The notes below the pieces were generated by a model, which had not been told where the DNA came from, did no database searches, and saw only the letters and a list, made by a program, of their open reading frames with translations. This document shows, one piece after another, positions 43,351-52,813 of a DNA stretch of 64,000 nucleotides. The stretch spans positions 1,913,501 to 1,977,500 of the forward strand of contig NZ_CP121110.1 of assembly GCF_029625315.1 (NCBI RefSeq), written 5' to 3'. Made by a program: the position numbers and the translations under genes. Position 1 is the first letter of the stretch. Each line of letters starts with the position of its first letter. This DNA comes from Flavobacterium ginsengisoli (lineage in GTDB: Bacteria; Bacteroidota; Bacteroidia; Flavobacteriales; Flavobacteriaceae).

Positions 43351-44382
43351 TTATTTTTTTAGATATTTGTTCACAGCTCCTAGAGAAATACATAATTCTA
43401 TCGCAATTTCTCTTTGTGTTTTACCATTACTACTTAGCTCCTTAACCTTCTCAATTAGTCCATCTTTATCAGTTTTCTTGAACTCTTTTAGATGAATTCT
43501 TTCTTCTGCATAATTTATAAACTCAAATTCCAGAAAATTTTCAGGCTTTGAAATTTGGCAAACGCAGACATTTTCTGAATCATAAATTTGTTCTGTATTT
43601 CGCTGTTTTAATTGTTTCAAATATCTCAAACTTGAATCTGAAGAACTCTGTCCAATTGCAAATGCGCTGTCACAAAAATTACTCAACATTTTACTTCCAG
43701 CAATGTCATTAATACTTAAAGGTTTTGACAAATCTCTTTTAGGTGTATGTCCAAGAACCAGTATTGATAGTTCATGTTTGCTTTTTAGCGCCTTCAATTG
43801 TTTCATTAACGGCAATGCATCCTTAGCCGACTCATTTCCATTTTTAAGAAAAGTAATGTTATCAATAATAATTATTTTTGCATTCGTCGAAATAATTGAA
43901 CGTTCTAAAGAATCACAGAGATAATCTTCAAAATCTTGACCATCTGGCACCTCAGCATCACTGTTAATTTCTATTCTTATAAAATTGTCATCAAAATCAT
44001 AATGTTCACTATAGTCTTTGGAATATCTATTTTCAAATTGCTTTATTGAGAGTTCGAAATCAAAATATAAAATAGGCTGTTTTGGTGAATCTAATTTAAA
44101 AGGAACTATGGCTTCATTTTTACTTATACTATTTCCAATCTGAACAGCTAGAATAGATTTACCTAAATTCGTATCTGCAAAAAGAATACATAATTCACCC
44201 TCAAACCAAAACTCCCCAAAAAGCATTTTCGGTACTGGTTTGTTCTTGGCTTCTTCCATCCACTTAGTTGCGCTTTTAATGGTGAATAAACCAATATTTT
44301 CATTTTGCATTAATACCTCTTCTTTCACAGCAATATCAATTGAATTAGCACACATTTCCACTTCGTTATACATATTTACCAT
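43351..44382 (-). CDS. RepA-like RecA-fold ATPase (AAA_25)
   Basis: 343 aa. A Walker A-like loop is in FADTNLGKSILAVQIGNSI near residue 70, Walker B in AKIIIIDNITFL near residue 150, then LVLGHTPKRD. This is the fold of plasmid RepA-type hexameric helicases and related AAA_25 proteins common in Bacteroidota mobile elements. The C-terminus carries a helix-turn-helix (NGKTQREIAIELCISLGAVNKYLKK). It starts 3 bp after the excisionase-like gene ends, forming a two-gene replication or maintenance unit. Confidence 0.85.
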   Translation of the reverse strand: MVNMYNEVEMCANSIDIAVKEEVLMQNENIGLFTIKSATKWMEEAKNKPVPKMLFGEFWFEGELCILFADTNLGKSILAVQIGNSISKNEAIVPFKLDSPKQPILYFDFELSIKQFENRYSKDYSEHYDFDDNFIRIEINSDAEVPDGQDFEDYLCDSLERSIISTNAKIIIIDNITFLKNGNESAKDALPLMKQLKALKSKHELSILVLGHTPKRDLSKPLSINDIAGSKMLSNFCDSAFAIGQSSSDSSLRYLKQLKQRNTEQIYDSENVCVCQISKPENFLEFEFINYAEERIHLKEFKKTDKDGLIEKVKELSSNGKTQREIAIELCISLGAVNKYLKK

Positions 44383-44385
44383 TGC

Positions 44386-44661
44386 TTATGAATTAATAGG
44401 TTTAACAGCTTCTAATACCTCATGACGCTTATAGTAAACACGATTACCTATACCATAACTTTTTAATTTTCCACTTTTAGTATGTTTCCATAAACTTGTC
44501 TTATTAAAAGAAAGAAGTTCACATACCTCATCTCTTGTTAATAATTCATTTTGAGCATTCGATTTTTCTGGAGCTTTTTCAAACATTAATGCTTTCAATG
44601 CTTCTGCTAGTTGTTCTATTGTAATACCGTTTAATAAGATTTGATTATTCATTTTTATCAT
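44386..44661 (-). CDS. Excisionase-like helix-turn-helix protein
   Basis: 91 aa. The C-terminal 55 residues are a winged HTH of the excisionase/MerR-like HTH_17 type (LLTRDEVCELLSFNKTSLWKHTKSGKLKSYGIGNRVYYKRHEVLEAV). Such proteins bend att-site DNA or control mobile-element genes. It is 3 bp upstream of the RepA-like gene. Confidence 0.85.
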   Translation of the reverse strand: MIKMNNQILLNGITIEQLAEALKALMFEKAPEKSNAQNELLTRDEVCELLSFNKTSLWKHTKSGKLKSYGIGNRVYYKRHEVLEAVKPINS

Positions 44662-44817
44662 GTTTAAGATTATGATGCAAATGAAGATTAGGGTATTTTT
44701 AGGGATTCCCTAATTCGTACAACTCAATCAAAAAAACAAATAACTAACTGACTTTCAAACAATAAAAAAAGCCACTTTAAATCAAAGTAGCTTTCTTTTT
44801 ATATTTTAAATAAAAGA

Positions 44818-45090
44818 TTATTTATTCGAAGATGGTTGCAATTCGAAATTAAATAACTCTTGTAATGGCACATCTAAAGTACGAGCTATTTTAAATATGG
44901 TACTGATAGTAGGATTTATTCTAACAGTCTCAATTCTAGCAATTTGAGATAATGTCAATTCGGAACGATAGGCAAGTTCTTCTTGTGAAATACCTTTTTC
45001 TGAGCGTATTTCTTTAAGTCGCCTTGCTAGCAACTCTAAACCTTCTTGGTCGAAGATTAGTTTTCTGATTTTAGTTTCATCTTTTTTCAC
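44818..45090 (-). CDS. XRE-family regulator of the island
   Basis: 90 aa with a canonical XRE HTH (LARRLKEIRSEKGISQEELAYRSELTLSQIARIETVRINPTISTIFKIARTLDVPLQELF). It is divergent from the lipoprotein pair at 45,198 and faces a perfect palindrome at 45123-45144, a likely binding site for it. Confidence 0.88.
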   Translation of the reverse strand: MKKDETKIRKLIFDQEGLELLARRLKEIRSEKGISQEELAYRSELTLSQIARIETVRINPTISTIFKIARTLDVPLQELFNFELQPSSNK

Positions 45091-45122
45091 TTCATCAAAA
45101 TGAAGATATAAACATCAAAATC

Positions 45123-45144
45123 ATTATAGCACTTGTGCTATAAT
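45123..45144. promoter_or_regulatory. Perfect palindromic operator for the XRE regulator
   Basis: ATTATAGCAC-TT-GTGCTATAAT: two perfect 10-bp arms with a 2-bp centre. It lies 4 bp upstream of a -7 box and 33 bp upstream of the XRE gene start. Confidence 0.75.
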
Positions 45145-45147
45145 TTA

Positions 45148-45155
45148 TATATTTG
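45148..45155 (+). promoter_or_regulatory. Promoter -7 box of the lipoprotein gene at 45,198
   Basis: TATATTTG (TAnnTTTG), immediately 3' of the palindrome, so a protein bound there would contact or block the -33 region. Confidence 0.7.
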
Positions 45156-45197
45156 TAAAAAATAACACCGAAAAATCTTAAAACCAAATCACAACAA

Positions 45198-46613
45198 ATG
45201 AAAAAAAAGGATTCAATTTTTATCTTCTCATTTTTTATTGTATTGCTTTTTTCAGCTTGCAAAAACATGGAAAATCATTACGACAACGACTTGATAAGGG
45301 CTAAACTAAAAGGAAAAGTAAAATCCATCTCAACCAGAGACAGTAATGGATACTTTTATAGTAACATAACCTATAATCTTAATGGATATGAAATTGAGAC
45401 AGATATCAAAGAATCTGATTTTCCAAAACAATCTCGATATAAGCGAGATGAAAAAAATAATATTATTGAAAAAGAAGAAACAGGCAGTAGTGAGGGGAAT
45501 TCATACAAAACCCTAACCGTGTACAAACTTGACCTTAAAAATAATGTGATAGAAACAAAGGAATATAATCTAAACGGCGGATTAGAATATGCTATTTCCT
45601 ATAAATACGATGATAAAAACAACCTTCTAGAAGAAAATATGACCTATAATAATTCAGGAAGCTCTCTTATAAGCAGAAAATACCAATACAAATATGATGA
45701 AAAAAACAATGTCATAGAAAAATTGGATGTCAATGCACTTGATTATAATCCAAGTAAAACAACCTACAAATATGATTCTAATAATAATGTGATTTTCCAA
45801 CAGCAAACGCAAAAAGACGGTAAAAGAAAAACTACGGAAATTTTTAAATACGATGAAAGAAACAACAAAATCCAAGAAGGCAAATGCTATGATTTAAAAG
45901 CAAATCAATTTCAAATGAATTATTTCGTATACGACGAAAACGATAATTTAATCCAAGAGAGTGCCAAAAATCTGGATGGTTCTGAGTATTACAAAATCAA
46001 TTATAAGTATGAATTTGATAATTACGGCAATTGGATTAGGAGAACAAGCGACAACAATGCAGATTATCCTGGTTACATCGTAGAGCGCACTATTGAATAT
46101 TACGGGGATAATGACACAGGGACTGCACAACAAAAGGTTTCAAAAATCGACACATTATCCCAATCCCAGCCAAAGACTCCAGAGGTTTGGAACGGACAGG
46201 AATTAGGGGCTAATGAAAAGATAATAACCCTGCAATGGGATAATAAGACCAAAACGGGGATGTGGAAAAGGAACAATATGGTCGGCAATATCAATAGATG
46301 GTGTTCAGATGAAATAACTGTCCCATATGGTAAAATATGGGTCTTATTGTATGGCACTTTAGATGAACAAATGCATGAAGGGGATGATATTAAAGAGTAT
46401 TATGGCGCACAGATTAAAATTGACAATGGAAGAAACGAACCGCAGATATATGAACTTTATGAACAGGACATTGATATTCCGTTTGCAGAAGCAAAGGACA
46501 GGAAAATGAGGATTTATGCGGGGTCAAAAGTCACAGGATTTATTCCGGGAATAGAAGGGAAATTCTTTTACGTAAAGGGAAATGTTTATTTCTTAGAAAT
46601 TGATGCAAATTAA
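45198..46613 (+). CDS. Lipoprotein with YD-like repeats
   Basis: 471 aa. A lipobox (LFSACKNM, Cys21) is followed by at least ten repeats of the form YKYDEKNNVIE (about residues 50-300), related to the RHS/YD repeat or MORN-like beta-meander seen in Bacteroidota surface lipoproteins. A C-terminal region (about 330-471) has an alternate beta-rich domain (LQWDNKTKTGMWKRNNMVGNINRWCSDEITVPYGKIW). It is an island cargo gene under probable XRE control. Function unknown. Confidence 0.78.
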   Translation: MKKKDSIFIFSFFIVLLFSACKNMENHYDNDLIRAKLKGKVKSISTRDSNGYFYSNITYNLNGYEIETDIKESDFPKQSRYKRDEKNNIIEKEETGSSEGNSYKTLTVYKLDLKNNVIETKEYNLNGGLEYAISYKYDDKNNLLEENMTYNNSGSSLISRKYQYKYDEKNNVIEKLDVNALDYNPSKTTYKYDSNNNVIFQQQTQKDGKRKTTEIFKYDERNNKIQEGKCYDLKANQFQMNYFVYDENDNLIQESAKNLDGSEYYKINYKYEFDNYGNWIRRTSDNNADYPGYIVERTIEYYGDNDTGTAQQKVSKIDTLSQSQPKTPEVWNGQELGANEKIITLQWDNKTKTGMWKRNNMVGNINRWCSDEITVPYGKIWVLLYGTLDEQMHEGDDIKEYYGAQIKIDNGRNEPQIYELYEQDIDIPFAEAKDRKMRIYAGSKVTGFIPGIEGKFFYVKGNVYFLEIDAN

Positions 46614-46690
46614 AAATAAAACATTCAAAATAAATGCAAATGAGAAAAGCACTTTTAGAAAAAACAAATCAATTAGTAAATCATAATAAT

Positions 46691-47221
46691 ATGTTTTATA
46701 GATTTTTAATAATCCTAACAGTTTCAACTTGGTTTATAAGCTGTAGTGACCTTCCTGCTGATTTGCAGGCAAGAAAGACCGCTTGCATCAAAAAGTATGA
46801 CGAGCTCATAATACGAGAAGATACAATGACCAGAAATTGGGAATATGACCAATTAATTGTGGATTATACCAAATTGAGCAATGACGTAATAAGTTACACA
46901 TCAGACTGCAACAAAAGAGGTATTAAAAAAAATAATGATGAAATGCTTAAGGGGATTAATTATAGAATTTCGACCTTCAAAAAAAAGCTAGCAGAAATGG
47001 AAGAAAAACCGTCAAGCTACGGTTCCTCATCAGGGAGCACCACATATTCAGCAGACAAGACCTGCTCATGGTGTGGAAAATCATTCAGTGGAAGCCATTA
47101 TACCCATTTAGGAAAGATGTCTGATTGCTATAGTACAAATTCGACAACATCAATAGGCTATTACTGCTCGCTGAAATGTTGCAGTGAAGCACGAAGGAGT
47201 TCATGTCCAACTTGCAGATAG
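46691..47221 (+). CDS. Lipoprotein with C-terminal zinc-ribbon-like cysteines
   Basis: 176 aa from the ATG at 46691, which places a good lipoprotein signal (MFYRFLIILTVSTWFISCSD, Cys18) at the N-terminus; the frame is open back to 46634. A helical middle (DELIIREDTMTRNWEYDQLIVDYTKLSNDVI) and a Ser-rich linker lead to a Cys-rich end: CSWCGKSFSGS, DCYST, YYCSLKCCSEAR, CPTC. A zinc ribbon on a lipoprotein is unusual. It follows the YD-repeat gene and ends at a terminator. Confidence 0.72.
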   Translation: MFYRFLIILTVSTWFISCSDLPADLQARKTACIKKYDELIIREDTMTRNWEYDQLIVDYTKLSNDVISYTSDCNKRGIKKNNDEMLKGINYRISTFKKKLAEMEEKPSSYGSSSGSTTYSADKTCSWCGKSFSGSHYTHLGKMSDCYSTNSTTSIGYYCSLKCCSEARRSSCPTCR

Positions 47222-47250
47222 TATAAGAACACTCAATATTTGAGATAAGT

Positions 47251-47279
47251 AAAAACATCCTTTTTAGGATGTTTTTTTT
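47251..47279 (+). terminator. Terminator after the lipoprotein pair
   Basis: AACATCC / GGATGTTTTTTTT with a TTTTTA loop, 30 bp after the stop. Confidence 0.85.
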
Positions 47280-47707
47280 GCTTTTAAAGCACTTTTATCT
47301 AAAAAAAGATTGGTATTTCTCTTTAAAAGAGCACGTATCTCACCTATGAGACATTTCAAGCTTTCCCAATGCACACCTGCTCCTTACCCTCTCCTTTCTT
47401 GTCTTTCGTGACAAAATCTATCAAAATTTACAATCTAGTTACTTTTCTTATATTATGAAAAATGTACATAACTCAGTAATTCCTATGATGATGCAAACAA
47501 ATTTTTGGAAAATTTTCTAGATTTTAGGTATTACTGTATCAATTTGACACAGAGATTAGACCTTCAAAAAAAATATTTTTCAAAAAAAAGTCCCAATAAG
47601 CTACACTTTCACATTTTCTACAGTATTTATTGTTACGGATGCTTGATTAACCACCTTGTATAGAGTTCTTGTATTTAAATAATAATAAAAAAGATAATAG
47701 ATTAATA
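47280..47707. other. Gene-free stretch upstream of the Rep gene
   Basis: About 430 bp with no ORF. Slightly more GC than its surroundings around 47380-47420. It could hold the origin of the element, as it lies directly upstream of the HUH-like Rep gene, but no clear iterons were seen. Confidence 0.45.
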
Positions 47708-48352
47708 ATGAGATTTGAAAATATAATAGAATTTAAAAACACCACAAAAGCAAGTAAAAGTAAAATATACAGATTTTATAAAAAAAATGAGGAATTATTC
47801 TCAAGTACAATATTAAAGAATGGTAAACGGTTATTCCCAATAGACCACGCCAGATATTTTGATAGCGAAATAATGTTTGATGACAATAAAATTTTAAGAC
47901 AAGAAAATCAATCAATGAGAAATTTAATTGACTGTCTTGTCGATAAAGATAGTTTGCAATACAGATTGTGGCAATTAGATTGGTCATACTTCTTTACGGT
48001 TGCATACAAACTTGACCGAAAAAAGAATAGTTGTTTTAAACAAATGCACGGAGTTTACGATTATTTGCTCAAAAAATATGGAAGTGAAACAGATTTAAGA
48101 GTCTTCTTTACGACCGAACCATTTAATAACCGAGTAGGCTATCACAATCATTTTGCCATATATATTGAAGACAAAAGACTGCATGAACAAATTATAGCCG
48201 ATATTAAACATTATTTTAGCTATGACCGAATTGACTTCGGAATATATGACCGTTATAAAGCAGGATTATTTTACATGTCAAAAGAGGGGCTTAACGGAGA
48301 AGATTGGGATTTCATTGATAATAATTTTAAAAATCTGGAAGTATGCGAATAA
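47708..48352 (+). CDS. HUH-like replication initiator of the island
   Basis: 214 aa from the ATG at 47708. The N-terminal 70 residues hold an HTH-like region (ASKSKIYRFYKKNEELFSSTILKNGKRLFP). The C-terminal part fits a rolling-circle Rep: motif 1 WSYFFTVAYKLD, motif 2 VGYHNHFAIYI where HNH would coordinate the metal, and motif 3 DRYKAGLFYMSKEG with the candidate nicking Tyr. If correct, the island can replicate when excised. Assignment rests on motif order only. Confidence 0.6.
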   Translation: MRFENIIEFKNTTKASKSKIYRFYKKNEELFSSTILKNGKRLFPIDHARYFDSEIMFDDNKILRQENQSMRNLIDCLVDKDSLQYRLWQLDWSYFFTVAYKLDRKKNSCFKQMHGVYDYLLKKYGSETDLRVFFTTEPFNNRVGYHNHFAIYIEDKRLHEQIIADIKHYFSYDRIDFGIYDRYKAGLFYMSKEGLNGEDWDFIDNNFKNLEVCE

Positions 48353-48507
48353 AACTATCCTTATCTCAATTAAAAAAGATTCTAGAAAAAGAAGAACTAA
48401 AATTTCCAATAATTTTTAAACAGTCAAATTTTACTAGCAAAGAGTTCAATGAACTCTCAAAATTATTGCAGAATAAAAAGCAAACTGATTTCAAAAGTCA
48501 ATCTTAA
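48343..48507 (+). CDS. Small ORF overlapping the end of the Rep gene
   Basis: 54 aa (MRIKLSLSQLKKILEKEELKFPIIFKQSNFTSKEFNELSKLLQNKKQTDFKSQS). It overlaps the Rep gene by 10 bp, typical of translational coupling. Basic and helical; no family recognised. It may be a regulator of the element. Confidence 0.45.
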   Translation: MRIKLSLSQLKKILEKEELKFPIIFKQSNFTSKEFNELSKLLQNKKQTDFKSQS

Positions 48508-48512
48508 ATATT

Positions 48513-48560
48513 ATGTGTTCACACTGTTCACGTTTTTAATTATGAACACCGTGAACAAAA
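48513..48560. repeat. GTTCAC dyad, copy 2
   Basis: Same architecture as 43299-43344 (reverse complement): GTTCAC, GTTCACG, AT-rich centre, GAACA, GTGAACA. The two copies bracket the island's replication and regulation block. Confidence 0.6.
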
Positions 48561-48580
48561 TTCCAAATCTTTTAATGGCT

Positions 48581-48614
48581 AAAAGTTTCACTTCTAATAA
48601 TAGTGAAACTTTTT
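48581..48614 (+). terminator. Terminator upstream of the recombinase gene
   Basis: AAAAGTTTCACT / AGTGAAACTTTTT stem. Further GTTTCAC and GTGAAAC-related copies lie at about 48678-48720, so the 48580-48720 stretch may also be a binding region for the recombinase. Confidence 0.6.
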
Positions 48615-48753
48615 ATTTTAGCTAAACCCTTGCTAGTAAAGGGCTAACAGAGTTTTAATAAATTTAATAATTTAAAAAGTTTCACTTTTAATAAATTTTT
48701 ATTGTTTTTGAAACTTTTATTATTATCTTTACAGTATTAAATTAAGCAAATCC

Positions 48754-49317
48754 ATGAGCCTTAAAAATTCAATCACTACTAGCGACTATCTAAATTTTGA
48801 TTCAACATTGAACAAAGCAATGAAAATCATCAAAACGGATAAGAACTATAAATTGGGATTTTTAATAGTTTTTGGAATAAATGCTGGATTGCGAATTTCA
48901 GATATATTGGAATTGAAGCATGAAGATTTAGAAAATGATTCTATTTCTTTAGTAGAATCAAAAACCAATAAAAAAAGAGTTATAAGATTAAATGATAATA
49001 TTAAGAATGCTTATTCTTCATTAAAAGAAAGATGTTCAGAAACTAAAGGATATGTATTTACCTCAAACCAAAATACAGTTTTTAGCTCTCAGTATGTTAA
49101 TCGTAAATTAAAAGAAATCTTAGGCTCTAAAAATCTAGCAATTTCTACTCACAGTCTTAGAAAAACTTTTGGTCGCCAAGTATGGTCAAACAACAATGAG
49201 ACAGATAAAGCACTTTTATTTCTCAGCGAGCTATTTAACCATTCATCACCAGCAATTACCAAAAGATATCTAGGAATTAGACAAGAGGAATTAGATGATA
49301 TTTATATGAATTTGTAA
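48754..49317 (+). CDS. Catalytic-domain-only tyrosine recombinase
   Basis: 187 aa. It has the catalytic set of a tyrosine recombinase: Arg in GLRISDILELK, a beta-hairpin Lys in SKTNKKRVIRL, HSLRKTFG (His-x-x-Arg), FNHSSPAIT (second His) and Tyr in KRYLGI. The N-terminal core-binding and arm domains are almost entirely missing. Such short recombinases may resolve dimers or invert DNA within the element rather than integrate it. It is the second recombinase of the island. Confidence 0.82.
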   Translation: MSLKNSITTSDYLNFDSTLNKAMKIIKTDKNYKLGFLIVFGINAGLRISDILELKHEDLENDSISLVESKTNKKRVIRLNDNIKNAYSSLKERCSETKGYVFTSNQNTVFSSQYVNRKLKEILGSKNLAISTHSLRKTFGRQVWSNNNETDKALLFLSELFNHSSPAITKRYLGIRQEELDDIYMNL

Positions 49318-49359
49318 GGCTATTCAATAAAAATATATACTTTTACTAAAAAAGTAAAT

Positions 49360-51854
49360 TTGAATAGTTATAAGCTTTACGATAAAAAGATATTTTGGAT
49401 AATTAGAGAAAAGAAAAGACAAATTAAATTAAGGTTTAATATCTTTAAATTTCAAACAACTCAAAAATTTGATTTCGAGAAAGAAAATCTTTCATATAGT
49501 CGTTTTTATTTATTTGCATTTTTAAAGAATATAACCCGTGCAATTATTTATGTAGTATTCTTATTTACAGTTGAGTATTTTACACAATTACTTTATAATA
49601 AAAATGCCTCTGCCCTTCCCATAGAAGTTATAAAAATTATTACATTACTACCAAAACCATCTTATCCAGATAGTAACGACTCTGTTATTCAATTCATTTC
49701 ATTAATTGCGAGCGTATCTGGTGTATTACTTGCATTATTTTATCCAATTTTAGCTACTATTGCAAGTACTGGATATGCAAAAGTCAATTCAAGCATTAGA
49801 AACTTAATTTTCATAGAGCCTGTCACTCAAAACTATCTTAGAAAATTAGCATTTTTAACTTCTTATTCAATACTTACTCTTTTGTTAATAACATTTGGTT
49901 ATACTCCTGGAAACCTTGTTCTTTTAGTTCTTCTTTTTCTAAGTTTAATCAGCCTATTTTCTCTATTAAGATTAGGAGCTGGAGTTTACAATCTATTTGA
50001 ACCTGACACATTATTAAATATTGTTGACAAAGAGATACGGGAAGACATCAAAAATGTAACTATCAAAAGTGCCTATTGGAACAATCCTAACTTTCAAAAT
50101 CATTTTAGAGGAAAAGCCGAAAGAAACATTGATAAAATAAGATTAATTATAGAGTTAAGTTTTGATGCTGTATTAATAAACAAACAATCATTTTTAAACA
50201 CAATTTCACAAACATATTCAATCTTAAATTATTATTCCCTACAAAAAAATGGAATACCAGTAAAAAGTAAATGGTTTAAAAACAAAGAATACCACAAGTC
50301 ATTTTTTGAAACTAATAACCATATAAGACAAGCATCTATTAACTCAAGGACTTATGTTCAAAGTTTAACTAATGCAAATCTTTTGTGGTTCGAAGAAGAA
50401 ATTTTTGAAATATTAAATGAGCTTGGCAAAAAACTAATTATTACTTCAAATTACGAAATAACTAGTGACTATCTATCAAAGTCAATTAATACTCTTAAAT
50501 ATTATGGATATAATTTTGAATTTAGGCTTGCCGACAAATTACTTATCGAAAATTTACTTGTTACTGAAAATTCGCTTTTAGAAATTAAAAATAATTCCTA
50601 TAAAGAATCTAAAGCTAATCTAGTATTGGCTGAAAATTTTACTCGCTCGCTAGGAAATTTTCAAATTTCCTTTTCAATGCAATAGAGAAAATAAGTGTCG
50701 AAAATTTTAACAATGAGATTAAAAAAATTAATTGGAGCAAAAAAGAATCCATTTATGAATCAAAGCTTCCAAAGCATTTATATACGCTTCTAGAACAATA
50801 TCACATCAATATAGAAAATGAAATTTCTATTGAAGGCAAAAAAATAACACCTGATTGGTATATAATTCAACATTGCAGTGCCGAATATCTAATCTTGATT
50901 GAAAAAGAGTTCAACCAGATATTAACTCAGACAGACAAATTTATTAATCCGCTAATTATCAAATGTAAAGAAAAAAAGGATTTTTTAACCGTGTCTTTTC
51001 TTTGCCATTTAACATTGGAGCTAATAAGCAAAATTGAATTTCGAATTAACAGAATCGTAACATTACTTGATAGTTTTGATAAAAATAATATATATAAAAG
51101 AAATTTTCATTGGAGTAAAATCGACACTTCTAAAATTAAAGAAAAAATACATTTAATTAAAGAGACAATAATTTTTGAAACAAGTAATACCATTGAGAAA
51201 ATAAACTCTGTTGATTGGAATGAAGAGTATCCTGATATATTTGGTCATTCATTTTCAACTTTAGCAGAAGAATTAAACAATTGCTTAATTGAGAAAGATT
51301 TAGCAAAATTTAAAAAACTTTTTACACCATTTTTAAAAAGCTCCTTACCAGCCTTCTATTCCTTACATTCAAGATACAAGGGCAAATACATACATCATTT
51401 AGAAATAGCTTACCAGATTCACATTGAATTGTTTCAAATTACAGGCTTGTGCTATGTCTACAGTGAATTAACAGGAATACCTTTTTGGGATACAGCAATC
51501 GAAATTTGGAATGAAAGTAATTTCTCTAAAACTCAAATCCAAATTCTTATTTCTTCTTACGCCTTTTATAAAGATGATAAGGTTGGTGTTGGGCACAATT
51601 TTCATGAAAACAATAACCGTTCAAAAAATGTCACCGAATTTATAAAAACCAATCAAATTAATACTAGTGCTTACAAAAAGAGCATAATATCAAAATACAT
51701 TACAAACGATGGTTATAGAAAAAAAGACTACGAAGAGATATTTTTAGAATTTTATCTTTTAACATTTATAGATGCAAAAGATAGCGCAACATATCTTTCA
51801 CAGATTAATCAAAGAAACCTGTTCAATAGGATTTTACGCATCGTAGAAAAATAA
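49360..51854 (+). pseudogene. Large membrane protein of unknown function, frameshifted
   Basis: Two frames, 49360-50685 and 50686-51854, join into one 831-aa protein if one A is added near 50663-50665 (giving NFLFNAIEKISVENF). The N-terminal 220 residues hold about four transmembrane helices, with a VIQFISLIASVSGVLLALFYPILATIAS stretch recalling DUF2254-type membrane proteins. The remaining 600 residues look cytoplasmic and helical. The start is uncertain: TTG at 49360 overlaps a TAnnTTTG-like box, so the true start may be downstream. It heads the plus-strand cargo block. Family not recognised. Confidence 0.65.
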
Positions 51855-51856
51855 AT

Positions 51857-52780
51857 ATGGAAGAAGAAACAAATCAAATATCTATAGAATTTAGATATCC
51901 TTATGATTATCATCATAAAGAAGCCACATACTTTCATTATAGTATGTTAATGGATGATTTAAGCTTTGACACCTTTCAACATAGAAAAGGTTTAATAACT
52001 TTTACCTTGGAAACACAGAACTCAAATGCAGTACTTGATGAAATCATCAATATTTTTGAACTACATCCTGATACATGGCAAGGAATTAGCACGGAAGTGG
52101 TTCTAATTGAATTATTTCTTTTAATTACTAATAAACTTACAAGAGACGGAATATGTTGCTTTGAAAAAAACTCATCAATTGCAAATAATACTCTACTGAA
52201 CATTAAATTAATAGACGGCGATATAAAAAGAAAATGGAATTTTCTAAAACAAAGTGTACCAAAAGACATAGAAAATAAATCAGTAAAAATACCGATAGAT
52301 AAATGTTTCATTATAGAATTTCCACATCAACTATGTACAACAAAGCAATATTCTTCATTAATTAAGACTATAAAAGAGATTGATTCAAAAGATTCTCCAA
52401 TGTTATCAATATTAAACCCTTCTAAATTAACTAAAATAAAGGGGTATGATACTTTAGCACATCATAACTATATAGAATTAATAACATGGCGGTTAACCAA
52501 AGATATTTCATGGCACCATCGAAGTCAATTTTCTCAAAAAGAAATTTTTTCAAGTTATTACCTGACTTTAAGAGATTTAAAATTTAAAAGGACAAAACTT
52601 TTAATCATGTATCATGTCTTTAAGTTCATGGAAAATATGATTGAAGAAGTTTTTAATGATGTAAAGCTAAAAATCAGCTATATAAAAAACATTGATGATA
52701 TAGATATTTTAATTGATAATTTTGAAAAAGGAAATTTTAGTCACGAAGATTATATGCAAGCTATTAGAGATTATCATTAA
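51857..52780 (+). CDS. Hypothetical protein, partner of the large membrane protein
   Basis: 307 aa, soluble, starting 2 bp after the membrane-protein gene ends (MEEETNQISIEFRYPYDYHHKEATYFHYSMLMDDLSFDTFQHRKGLITFTL). The spacing implies translational coupling and joint function. Family not recognised. Confidence 0.7.
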   Translation: MEEETNQISIEFRYPYDYHHKEATYFHYSMLMDDLSFDTFQHRKGLITFTLETQNSNAVLDEIINIFELHPDTWQGISTEVVLIELFLLITNKLTRDGICCFEKNSSIANNTLLNIKLIDGDIKRKWNFLKQSVPKDIENKSVKIPIDKCFIIEFPHQLCTTKQYSSLIKTIKEIDSKDSPMLSILNPSKLTKIKGYDTLAHHNYIELITWRLTKDISWHHRSQFSQKEIFSSYYLTLRDLKFKRTKLLIMYHVFKFMENMIEEVFNDVKLKISYIKNIDDIDILIDNFEKGNFSHEDYMQAIRDYH

Positions 52781-52813
52781 CAAAAAAGATAATTCACAAG
52801 ATTCTCTAATAAT

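Noticed and set aside
47341..47460. A possible tRNA or small RNA gene in the gene-free stretch
   Set aside because: No cloverleaf, anticodon stem or clear promoter/terminator pair could be traced by eye.
48222..48419. 65-aa ORF in another frame within and after the Rep gene
   Set aside because: Overlaps the Rep reading frame for most of its length; the frame starting at 48343 is a better small gene.
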